Under the pieces are notes generated by a model. That model ran no database searches. It was not told the origin of the DNA and worked only from the letters and a program-made list of their open reading frames with translations. A stretch of DNA of 64,000 nt from Papaver somniferum (Eukaryota; Streptophyta; Magnoliopsida; Ranunculales; Papaveraceae), in contig NW_020621936.1 in the NCBI RefSeq assembly GCF_003573695.1, positions 5,084,001 through 5,148,000 on the forward strand. The letters run 5' to 3'. Each line of letters begins with the position of its first letter. Position 1 is the first letter of the stretch. The position numbers were made by a program, and so were the translations under genes. Positions 34,060 to 45,425 of the stretch are shown here, one piece after another.

Positions 34060-35719
34060 ATGCAGAAACTGTTTTTTATAAGTTGGAAAACAAGAAATCG
34101 GAAAACAAATCTTTTTGGGTTCTCTTGAAGTTCTTTGATAGACTTATAAAAACACTTCCTTTGGTTTTTCTCAACACTACAAGATGTAACAGTTGCTGGA
34201 AAGAAACTATTTATTGGTGCCATGGTGAGCAAGACATTGTTCACCTCAACACAAATTGATTGTGTTGAAGGTGCATTCTCACTAAGAAATGCCCTGTTAT
34301 GTATACAGTGAGGGAAGCACAAGAACTGTGGCATACATATTAAGTTGGGTATGATTTTGAATGTTTGGTAACGCGGTATTATTTGATTGGATTATTCTAA
34401 AAAGGTATGTCTATAAACTTGAGAAATATTTGTATTTTTATTTGCTTAGAGTTCTTATAATGATCCATGTACCTTGCTTATCGTTCATTTCTACCTAACT
34501 TGATCTGTGTTTAAGGTTCCTTTGTGTTTGGTTTGAAAATAGTAGTTCGGGATGTTTGGACTTCATGGTACACATACCAAGTATGCATACCATCAATTTA
34601 AAATCAAAATCCAGGGGTTTAAGTTCACATACCCAGTTTGCAAACTGCTCTAAGTCATGAAAATTAGTTTGCAAATCCGTATGCATACTTTCCTGTAGAC
34701 GTCGATATTCAGTAAACTTGTTTTGGCCGTAATTTCTTCGTCCGAACTCGGATTGACCTTATTCTTTTTGAACTCTCTTCCTATTTGAATTCTCTTCAAA
34801 ATGGAGATGATAAACCTTGAATTTGGATGAGTTAAGATTGGAATTTGTCCTGTCTATTGTTTTTGAGTATTTTGCTCCATTTCGTTGCACTTTTTCCACT
34901 ACTCTTGAACTTGGGCACTTGGATTCTTGAAGAACTACTCTTCTAAGACAATTTGTAGATTTTACAAGAATGGTGTTGGTGAATCACAAAGAAGGAAGTT
35001 CAAGAATGGGCAGTAGTACGCATTATTATGGTATTCTTGAATATTCACAATTGTTTTATGTGAACTATGGTACATGGTCGTTAATGACTTTGTATGATCT
35101 TCTTTGTTAATAAAATCTTTTTATACGCCTTTGGTAGATATTCTTGGTATAAATCCGGGAGAAAAAGATTGGTTCTACCCTCTAAGGACAAATCATCTTA
35201 TATGTGCATTACGATTTTGTCTTGATGCCTAGGAAACTTCTTATGAGAATTTATTCTTGTTTTTGAGAAGGATTACTAGAGTTTGGAATAGCCATTATTG
35301 TGAACACACATAGCTATGCCCAACGTCTTCATCTTCATCTTCATGTTTTTAGATTTATTGGTTTAAATTCTAAAATTGTTTGGAAGATGATTTTTGCAGC
35401 ATTAATCTTTTTAGTTTCATATATTGCAATATTGTTATGGGATATATGTGTTTGCGTCCGTGAACTTGATTGTCCCATACCTTGTCAAAAATAAAGTCGG
35501 TAGTGATTTGATATGCATGTATTAATGAAAGAATGAATTGACTTTTGACAAATACAAAAGTTAAGCCTATATTGTCAATTATTGATGGAAGATAGGTTAA
35601 AATCTTTTGTTTTCAAGGATTATGTCTATTGTATGTCATTGTGCAAATGGTGATGGAAAATAGAATGAATCCTTGTGTACTCTGCAGTAAGTGATTTTCC
35701 CTGATCCACATTTTATGCA
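34060..35719 (+). other. F 3' noncoding region
   Basis: No supported ORF. A stretch near 34200-34270 matches the end of the E gag region, and 35250-35700 matches 30520-30960 of E. Confidence 0.5.
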
Positions 35720-36160
35720 TTACTATGAGGCTCCGTAATGTGTCTTATGTTGAGCACTAAACAACCAAGTTGATTATTTTTAATGATTAACTTTGTTGTT
35801 GTTCCGTAAGGTACTTTATGTCGAGCATATTGAACTAAATTAATCATCTTGTTTGGTTATTTAGTTATGAATCCGTAATTTTTCTTACGTTTGAGCGTTT
35901 TTTGACTGGGTTGATTATTCTCATGATTAACTTAGTCATTGCTCCATAAGATTCTCTTATGACGAGTATGACCAATTAAATTAAATACTTTTGTGATTAG
36001 TTTAGTTGTGTATTTTGATTAGATTAATTATGGGTTCTCTTGTGATTAATCTAATTGAATATTTTTAAGTCTCCATAAGTTTACTTGTGTTGAGCATGTT
36101 CGGTTAAATTAATTGTGAGTTCTCTTATGGTTAATTTAATTGAATATTTTTTGGATTCAA
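35720..36160 (+). repeat. Hairpin tandem array of F
   Basis: About six or seven units of the E array type, e.g. CCGTAAGGTACTTTATG, CCATAAGATTCTCTTATG and CCATAAGTTTACTTGTG, each followed by a GAGC/GAGT word and an ATTAAATTAAT stretch. It is cut by the insertion of element A just downstream. Confidence 0.7.
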
Positions 36161-36186
36161 ATTCATACTTGTATGTGATTTATTAT

Positions 36187-38518
36187 TGTTTATGGGTGAA
36201 AATTACTTATGCTGTTTTTGGTATTTTGGGGTGTGTGGATGAGAAATGAATCTAACCCCTAAACAAATGCACTGCACGGGAGTGCTTTTGATTCGAGAGA
36301 TCAATCTGTACAATTCTGGCCTAAACCAAGAAATGGCCGTTCCAGACTTGCTTCGGTCACAAAGTGAAGGAGATGGGGATGATCTTAGGGAGGGAAGCGA
36401 AGAAGGTGTTGGTTGTGTATGACTTGTATCGGAAAGCTGAACTGGTTTGCAGGATGTAAGCTATCAGTTCTGGTGTTTGAATATGATTGTATCAACACTT
36501 GGTTTCTGTCTTGTCTCTGTGTTGTGGAAATAAGGAGGAGAACCTATTTATACAAGTCATTGCGCTTAACCCACGTTTCTCATGGGAAGTGGAGGAAGTG
36601 GAGTGATGGAGTAGTGGAGTCGTGGTAATTGTCACACGCTCAGGTAAAGCCTACTTCTCCCATCATCACTAACCGTAGATGTCTTCCTGACACGTTCTTG
36701 TGATGGCACGCTGCTCGCTACACGCTGTAAACCGCCAGACCAATACCCCAGTATGTATCCCCCAGTTTGTGACATGATTGATGTCTCGATCGTGTGGATC
36801 GTGGGACCCACAGGAAGTAGCATGTAATGCTAGGTTAAATAACTAAGTTATTTGGGAAGTCGATACTTGTAAAATATCATATGTATTCTATGCATGTAAT
36901 ACATCGAATATATTCAGCATGTATGAAGCATCGTTGTTTTAAGGCTTAACGGAGTAAGTCGTGGATTAAGCATCTTTAAATAGCATCACGTCCAGCCATC
37001 TTTGAGTGATCGTTTGGAGGCTGTACATGTAAGCCCTGACTTGGCCGATAACTCTGTGTGGAAGAGTGGTGGACAGTGATCGTGGTAATGCCTCACTGGT
37101 TGCCTAACTCCTGTCTTAGGATGTCCGTCCAAGCTGGCGAAGTTGGATGGACGATATGACTTGCGACCCACATCTGCGACCGTTGGATTAGGGTTTAGGA
37201 GGTGCTCAAACACCAACCTTCAGCCTGGTCGAATCCAAGCATGGGACACGTTTTTGGAAAGACCGATCATTCATGCGTGTAGACGGCATGCCGGTGTACA
37301 CGTCTGTACCTCATCGTCCCATGGAGATGCGATCTAAGCCACTCAATTTATCCGGAAAAGTTGAGTGGTCGAGATCAGTTTGAAATTGGAAACGCACGAC
37401 CATGCCTAGTTTGGGCGCACGAATTGAGGCGCCTAGCCATGGTCGGTCTTGGCCGATTGGTCTCACATGTAGACGGGTCCACAGTAATTGTATTGACATG
37501 CTTGGGACCCTTTTAATCTACATCTACTCCCTCCATCTATGCCTGCGAAGATGGATGGTTGTGACTGATTTGCGACACGTGATATGCCGCAAACCCTAAT
37601 TAGGGTTTCATGTCTACACTACTTTAGCTGGACGAATTGGTAAACCACGCTTCTCTTTTGGGAAGGTCGGCCATATGGGGCCCATATTGGGCCGGTGGTG
37701 AACATGCCAATACCTGCCTGAGGGTTATGGGTCTGATCTAAGTCATCCAATCATGCTGGTGAAGTTGGATGGTCGTGATCAATTTGAGACCTTTAGTGGA
37801 ATTTCCTGCGACCCTTTAAACCTCACGTCGGCAGAACTTCGGGCAACCGTACGTGATTATGTGGCTAGGTTAGTGGAGGATCGATTATGAAGGCGTGAAG
37901 GGGGCCCGCCGGTGTGCAGGACAACACTTGTCCAACCGGCCATGGGACGATCCACGCCGTCCAACCACGCCGGTGAATTTGGACGTACGTGATGAATTTG
38001 AGACTGCCATAGACGGCCTTTGTTCGCACGACTCCTCTAAGCCGCTCCATACCAGCCTGAACATCCAACTTCAGGCCGGTGTTCGGTGGTAGTTTGGGAG
38101 ACATGGTAGGTACTCGACCGACCATGGCATAAGCGGGCCCGCTGGTGGTCATTAAGGTGGTAGCCTGCTCCTGCTAGGGTTCTTCTAGGTTGGTTAAATC
38201 ATGCGGCCAGCTTGCGTGGTCGTGATTGTTTCTGAGACTGATATGGACAGTCCAGATTTCAAATATGCTCGACCGGGATAGTATAACACACCGAGAGATG
38301 TATGATCGATCGGGCTAGTATAACACACCGATAGATGTAGCCTATATGGGTATTTCGTGCGTGCCTCACTATTAATACTTGGAGATTTGTGTTACTCTGC
38401 TGAGAGCAACACTCAGTCGTCATGCCGCACTAACAATGAGAGTTTTGCGGGAACAACATAAGAAATACAAGGCTAATCATGTATTGATTGAGAATGCTAT
38501 AAATTCACAGGGTATATG
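36187..38518 (-). repeat. 3' LTR of element A, outer piece
   Basis: From TGTTTATGGGTG. The first 500 bp match the 5' LTR at 55312-55828 closely. It has several GC-rich inverted repeats built on GGCC (for example near 37430, 37675, 37900-37950 and 38115-38150). No gene; the open frames here are unsupported. It is interrupted by D2 at an ATATG site. Confidence 0.8.
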
Positions 38519-40943
38519 TGAAAAAGCGGGGGTCTAACAACACCAACCAATAATTCGATTAGCAATCTGTATGGACTAAATCCGAAATACTTTGCTAGAG
38601 AATCAACTAGACAGTCAGACTCAATCTAGATAAAAAGTATCTCAAGGAGTTAATATCTCAATCTCTTAATTTGATTTTTATTCAATCTAAAATCAATAGC
38701 GAGTCTTTATCAAATAGAGATAACTTGGACGGTACCAAAGACCAATGTCCAAGGATCAATCAATATCAATCAACAACCAAAGGTTGGATTTCCAATTGAT
38801 GATCACGAATGCACAACCTGTATTATTTCAATTATATAACAAATATAATGCGGAAAAGAAATAACACAGATACCAGAAATTTTGTTAACGAGGAAACCGC
38901 AAATGCAGAAAACCCCCGGGACCTAGTCCAGATTGAATACACACAGTGTTAAGCCGCTACAGACACTAGCCTACTACAAACTAACTTCGGACTGATCTAT
39001 AGTTGAACCCCTAGAAATCTCCCACTGATACAAGGTACAGTTGTACTCCTACGCCTCTGATCCCAGCAGGATGCTACGTACTTGATTCCCTTAGCTGATC
39101 TTACCCACAACCAAGAGTTGCTACGACCCAAAATCGCAGGCTTGATAATAAACAAATCTGTCTCACACAGAAAAGTCTATCAAAAGGATAAATCTGTCTC
39201 CCACAGATAAACCCTAGGTTTTGTTCCGTCTTTAGATATAAAATCAAGGTAACAGGAACCAATTGATTAATCCGGTATTATATTCCCGAATAACAGCCTA
39301 GATCAATCAATCACCTCTCAATAATCCTTCCTGACCACACAAGCGGATTATCGAGGAATCACAAACAGTGAGACGAAGATGTTTGTGACTTCTTTATCTT
39401 GCTTATCGGAGAATTCTCACGATCTCAAGCCAATCAAATCGATTGTACTCGTACGATAGAAAATGAAAGATCAGATCAGACAACTACGATAAAGTAGTAT
39501 CGGTCTGGCTTTAAAATCCCAATGAAGTCTTTAAGTCGTTAACCCGAATTTAGAGAAGAAACTCAAGGGTTAATGGATATCGACTCTAGCGAGCGCACTA
39601 GTATCACACAGACGTGTGGGGATTAAGTTTTTCTCTAGCTAGAAGTCCTCTATATATAGTCTTTCAAATCAGGGTTTTGCCTTAGGTATTAGCAAACCTT
39701 ATTCACCGTTAGATGAAATCTGATTTAGATTCAAGCTAATATTTTTCAACCGTTAGATCGAAAAATAAAGCTTGACATACACACATGCTAAACGTGAACT
39801 GGGTGTGTGAAACACAAGCTCAAATGTGTTCGTGTATGTTGGTTCAATACAGTCACCAAAAGGTTAACCATATGAGCATCTCATATTAACCTGCTTCTTC
39901 TTCACCATATCTAGTTCAAATGACTTCAAACGAACTAGTTAAGAGTTGTTCAATTGCTATGAGATCTTATGTAAAGCACAAGACATAATTGAATCAAAGA
40001 TGATTACGATTCGATTGAATCGGCTCAATGAACATTATAGCCACGGTTTGCATAAAGCATTCCTTAGTAATTTAATGATATATGTTCAGAGCACATATTT
40101 AGATCATAACCTATTAAGTACACAAACAAGTTCGCGGACTTAACCAATCGGGTTGAGTTTTCCAAACTCAGCAGAATTTCTCGGGAAGAGAAGTTCCGCC
40201 AGTTCGCAGACTGGGTTTGCGGACTGAGTTCGCGGACTTAGCAGCAAACAAGTTACTTTGGAAATCCCAGCAGAAATTCTCGGGAAGAGAGTTTCCGTCA
40301 GTTCGCGGACTGGGTTCGCGGACTTGGCAAGCAATTTCCACAATCCTACCGATTTCTTTTGCTCAACAAAGTTCGAAAACTTCGGATCAAGGAATACATG
40401 GTTATGTAATCTAAACCCTCATTTCAACCATTGAGACATTCTCAGAGGATGCTATGTAGCCGTTATTCACAGACCGATTCACGTCAGAGCAATTCTCGAA
40501 AGTGATTGAAACTTTTCATGACTTTCGTCACTAGGTGAAGATAAACCTGATCAAAGCGAAACGCTTTACCAACACATGATTTCGAGTAAAAGATAAGCAT
40601 TGAATACTTATCTCGAAATGTCACATGTGTATGATCTAGTGTATATAGCATACGACTTTTGTCTCATAAGAAGTAGGAGATAAAATAGATAGACTTTTGA
40701 GTGATAGATAAGTTCAAGTCTTCACATACCTTTTTGTTGATGAAGTTCCACGGTTCCTTGTGTAGATCTTCGTCGTTGTCGTTGAATCGCCATGAAGTTC
40801 TTGAGATCAACTACACTTTTCCTATCCTAGTCCGAGACTTAGCTAATAGGCTAGAAATCATTACTTATAGTTTTGATCACTAATATTGACAAACATGCTT
40901 GATATAGCAACGCATGCGAGGTCGACCGAGCTATGCTCTAACA
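38519..40943 (-). repeat. 3' LTR of D2 (2425 bp)
   Basis: TGAAAAAGCGGGGG to CTCTAACA. Contains the reverse-strand TATA box near 39646 (CTATATATAG) and the TTCGCGGAC cluster (40130-40325). Confidence 0.92.
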
Positions 40944-41786
40944 ACCTCCCCCTTTGTCAATTTTAGTGACAAAATTATTAATATATATGAAATACAAAAA
41001 AGATAAACTTTAGTGGCTCCTATTCCATAGTATAATATTCAACGTTCCTTGAAATCGCCGTCCTTCCAAGTACTCCAATGATCCCAAAGGTTGTAAGTTT
41101 AGTATCACTGTTCTTGAAGATCCGTAGCAATAACAATGAGAGAAATCGAGATTCTCGATCATTATTATACAGTGTCGTAGTACTATTATATCAAAGTCCA
41201 ATTGTATCACGACTTTAACAATAATACTACGGTGATATGTATCACTCCCCCGTAGTCAATACTCTATCTCGATCATGGAAACCACTCCCCTTACACAATG
41301 ATCCGAGAACCATATGTATTAGTAGTGTGAACTACAATATTTCTCCCCCTTTTGTCAATAAAATTGGCAAAGGTAAAAGAACGGGTTCATAATGAAATTT
41401 TCACAAGAGACATTTCATAGACCAAAAGAAAGAATACACATCATCTTAATTTAGATGCAATCTTATAGCCGAAGCTAACATCATTCATCAAGGAGTTTAA
41501 AGATGCAAGATAACCCCTAAAACAAGTCCACATCCGCACTCCCCGCAAGATATTACCATTAAACACAAGTTCAAAAGAACTCTCCCCCATTTGATGTCAT
41601 TCCCGAGAGAACAACAAGAGAGACCTTAATTTCGAAAGAAAAGAAGGATTTTTGGAACACTTAAAAAGAACCTAAAACATCAACAATAACCCTACAGAAA
41701 CTGAACTGGAAAGTACCCACTGGAATTTCAGACTCGATTACCCAAAAGATAAAGATAAGCATAGGGGCAAGAGTCATTGAAACATT
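40944..41786 (-). promoter_or_regulatory. D2 polypurine tract and 3' noncoding region
   Basis: The tract next to the LTR reads GACAAAGGGGGAGGT on the reverse strand (40944-40958). More AGGGGGAG-like tracts lie near 41246, 41284, 41343 and 41582. No ORF is present. Confidence 0.75.
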
Positions 41787-44700
41787 TTAATGAACCAAAA
41801 CAACACCAATAGACTGCCGCAAGTGTTGAAAAGTTGCAGTGTCTAATGGTTTGGTGAGAATATCAGCCAACTGTTGTTCGGAAGGCACAAATTTCATACC
41901 AATTATACCATTTTCATAAAGATCACGAATAAAATGGCACCTTATGTCAATATGCTTTGTTCTTGAGTGCTCAACATGATTCTCAGTAATTCGAATCGCA
42001 TTGGAGTTATCACAAAAGATCTTCATTATTCCAGTATCTACTCCATAATCAGCAAGCATTTGTTTCATCCACAGGAGTTGAGTACAACATGATCCGACAA
42101 CAATATATTCTGCTTTACATGTAGACATGGATTGAGAATTTTGCTTCTTGCTATGCCACGCTACAAGATTGAGACCTACATAGTAGAAACCCCCTGATGT
42201 ACTTTTTCTGTCTTCTACGCATCCTGCCCAATCAGCATCAGAATAAGCAGAAAGGTCAGTATTAGTATCAACAGTGTACGAGAGACCATACCCTGCCGTG
42301 TGATTTATATATCATATGATCCTTTTTGCGGCTGCAAGATGAGATTCTCTTGGATCCGCCTGAAACCTGGCACAACAACCAACACTGAAAGAGATATCAG
42401 GTCTAGTAGCTGTAAGATACAAAAGGATACCTATAATGGATAGATACAATTTTTGATCCACTTTTGCTCCTTTCTCATCTCTGTGCAATTTACCAGTAGT
42501 AGGCATGAGAGTTAGCTTCGGAGAGGACTTATCCAAACCAAATCTTGACACAAGATTACGTGCATATATCTCTTGGGATAAGTAAATTCCCTCCTTTTGT
42601 TGTTGAATCTGTAATCCTAAGAAGAATTTTAATTCACCAACATTGCTCATTTCAAATTCTTTAGCAAGAGAAACTTGAAAGTCTTTTGCGAATTTTTCAG
42701 ACGTTGATCCATAGATAATATCATCAACATAGATTTGAGCAATGACAACATCTTTTCCACTCCATTTGGTAAACAGTGTTTTATCAGCTCCTCCTCTTGA
42801 AAATCCTTTCATAATAAGAGAGGTAGTGAGTTTCTCAAACCAGGCTCTTGGTGCTTGCTTCAATCCATATAATTCCTTTTAAAGTTTCAGCACATGATCT
42901 GGGAAATCAGGGTCTTCGAATCCCTTAGGCTGAGCAACGTAGACTTCCTCTTTTAGAATTCCATTCAGGAATGCAGATTTTATTTCCATGTGGAACAACT
43001 TAACCTTGAGAAAACAAGCATGAGCCAATAAGAGTCGAATGGACTCAAGACGTGCCACAGGTACAAAGGTTTCATCAAAATCGATTCCTTCAATCTGTGA
43101 ATATCCTCGAGCGACAAGTCTAGCTTTGTTTCTGACAATAGTGCCAAATTCATCAGACTTTTTCTTGAATATCCATTTGGTACCTACAATATTGACATTT
43201 GGAGGACAAGGTACACGTTCCCAGACATATTGTCTTTCAAATTGATTTAAATCTTCATGCATCGCATTTACCCAAAAGGGGTCTTTCAGAGCTTCATCAA
43301 TATTCCGTGGTTCCACCTGCGAAAGATAACAACCAAAATTGCATATATTTTGAAGTTGACCTCTAATTCTGGCTGTAGAATCCCTTCCCCCAATGATACT
43401 GTTGGGTTCATGATTCTTGTGAACCCATAGGTGTCGTGGAGGGACACGTTCTTGTTCTTCAGTAATGGCTTGATCAATGCTCTTCTCCTCGTCACTAGAA
43501 ATGTCAGGATCAGCAACAGTTGGAATAACTTCAACTGATTCTGTAATTTCTTTGACATTCTCAATTGTCTCAGTTGGAGGCAATTCAGCAGGAGAATTGT
43601 CTTGACGAAAATTACTGATGTCATCGATGATGACATTAGAAGATTCCATCATGACATGTGTTCTGAGATTAAATACTCGAAAACCACGACTATCAGAAGC
43701 ATAGCCAAGAAAGATACCTTCGTCACTTTTGGTGTCGAATTTCCCTTTCTGTTCTCGATCTTTCAAAATATAAAACTTACTTCCAAACACCCTAAGGTAG
43801 TGTAAGTTGGGTTTCCTACCATACCATAACTCATAAGGAGTGTTAAGAGTTTTAGACCGCAAATACACATGGTTGATCAAGTAACATGCTGTAAAGACAT
43901 CTTCTCCCCAAAACCTTAAAGGTAAGTTTTTGTTGTGGAGCATTACTCTGGCCATTTCCTGGATGTTTCTATTCTTTCTTTCTGCAACTCCATTAGCTTG
44001 AGGAGTGATCGGTGGAGAGTATTGTTGAATGATCCCTAGTTTGTCACAGAACTCAAATACCTTGGTATCTTTGAATTCAGTACCACGATCGCTCCTAATT
44101 TTCTTTAGTTTGCGACCTTGTTCATTCTGGATCCTTTTAACAATAATCTTAAATTCACCAAGGGTTTCATTCTTATGGGCCAAGAATGCAACCCAGGTAA
44201 ATCTGGTGTAATCATCTACCATAACTAAAGCATACTTCTTACCAGCAACAGTGGGTTGTTGAATTGGTCCGAAGAGATCCATATGAATTAAATCAAGAGG
44301 AGCTTTAATGAGAATATCTCGAGATGGTATGTGGTGAACTTTCATTTGCTTTCCCTTTTGAAAGGCACCACATACACCTTCAATCTTTGCATTGATTTTG
44401 GGAATGCCTCTAACAAGTTCTTTGTTAATTATCTTAGTTAGAAGACGATAATTGATATGACCAAAACGCTCATGCCAAAGATGTGTAGATTCCACCTTAG
44501 TCAAGTTGCAACGGTTGTTAAACTGAGTATCGAGAAGATAACAATTGTTTTTACCACGAGTTCCTTGAAAAATTACTTTCCCAGATTTGTCAACAATGTC
44601 ACATCTATTTGCATTGAAGACAACTCAATGGCCTTTGTCGCAAATTTGACTAATAGAAAGAAGATTAGCAGTTATACCTTTAACTTATACCACATCATGA

Positions 44701-45359
44701 ATTTCTGGAACACCGGGTAGATTGATCGTTCCCTTTTTGCTAATGTAGAAACAACTTCCATCCCCGAAAGTTACATGACCTCCTTCATAGTCAACAGATG
44801 AAACAAACCAAGTGAGATCTCCTGTCATATGTCGACTACACCCACTATCTAGGAACCACTGAAAGGGAGATGTAGATCTTAAAGCAAAGGCACCCATACT
44901 ACTAGTACTTCTCGATTTAGAGTTTCCTGGTAGTGTTGCATGAACTTTTAAAGAGTCATACAGTTGTTTAGCTTTCTTACAAAGATTACTTGCAACGTTA
45001 AGACTTTTTTGAAAAGACATACACGTTTGTTGTATATGATCGAAAGGATCACAACTTGAGCCTTCGCTTTGAAGATTGTCTGATTTGTTCCTTGTCATGT
45101 CAGTTTTCTCAACATTCTATCGTTGATTACTATCCGACTTGTGACTTTTCTTGAGTGAGGAACTACTGAGGTTTTTTAGATTCCCAAAGGGAATATTTTC
45201 AGATATCAAATCCTTAAGAACAATAATTTTGGCAACAAGACCGTAGTTGATGCGTATTTGTTCATCCAACCCTTTTTGAAGAACCATCAGTTTGTCAGAC
45301 CATTCCTTGCGATTGTTTTTCAAAACTGGTGAAGCGTCAATTGAGACTTTATAGTCCAT
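41787..45359 (-). pseudogene. D2 pol: protease-integrase-RT-RNase H, five nonsense codons
   Basis: Same polyprotein as D1 and better preserved; ATG 45359 is the family gag start, followed by a short leader and the spacer. Protease WFLDSGCSRHMTGD; zinc region HLWHERFGH with CGAF instead of CxxC; integrase MDLFGP, RSDRGTEF and NGVAERKNR (all three acidic residues kept); RT with KWIFKKK, YVDDIIYG and the LFFLGLQ-type connection; RNase H with YSDADW, KSTSGG, FCDN, HSRTKHIDIR and QLADILTKPL. The frame is constant apart from stops at 45117-45119 (TAG), 44685-44687 (TAA), 44625-44627 (TGA), 42879-42881 (TAA) and 42312-42314 (TGA). Both TGA stops correspond to CGA in D1, i.e. CpG decay. No frameshift was noticed in the blocks compared. 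Confidence 0.9.
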
Positions 45360-45411
45360 ATAGTCAGATCGCTACAAACACAGACTTGTTAGGTCTTGAA
45401 CGTGTTTGCCT

Positions 45412-45423
45412 GCTCTGATACCA
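45412..45423 (-). other. D2 primer-binding site (initiator Met tRNA)
   Basis: Reverse strand TGGTATCAGAGC, perfect, two bases inside the 5' LTR. Confidence 0.9.
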
Positions 45424-45425
45424 AT

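Larger units (their letters stand above)
33485..36186 (+). mobile_element. Second internal region F of the E-F tandem array
   Basis: Starts with AT and a perfect primer site (33487-33498), carries the same leader as E, then a different ORF (33616-34059), a 3' noncoding region like E's, and a hairpin array, and is cut at 36186 by insertion of Gypsy element A. Its own polypurine tract and 3' LTR are not in view. Confidence 0.75.

Noticed and set aside
34180..34190. CACTACAAGA word suggesting another CACTA terminus
   Set aside because: It departs from the terminus after ten bases, has no subterminal repeats or partner end, and lies in continuous F sequence shared with E.
36632..38152. Many open frames on both strands at 36.6-38.2 kb
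   Set aside because: They lie in the LTR of element A; locally higher GC lowers stop frequency. No domain, splice sites or shared frame with the 5' LTR copy.
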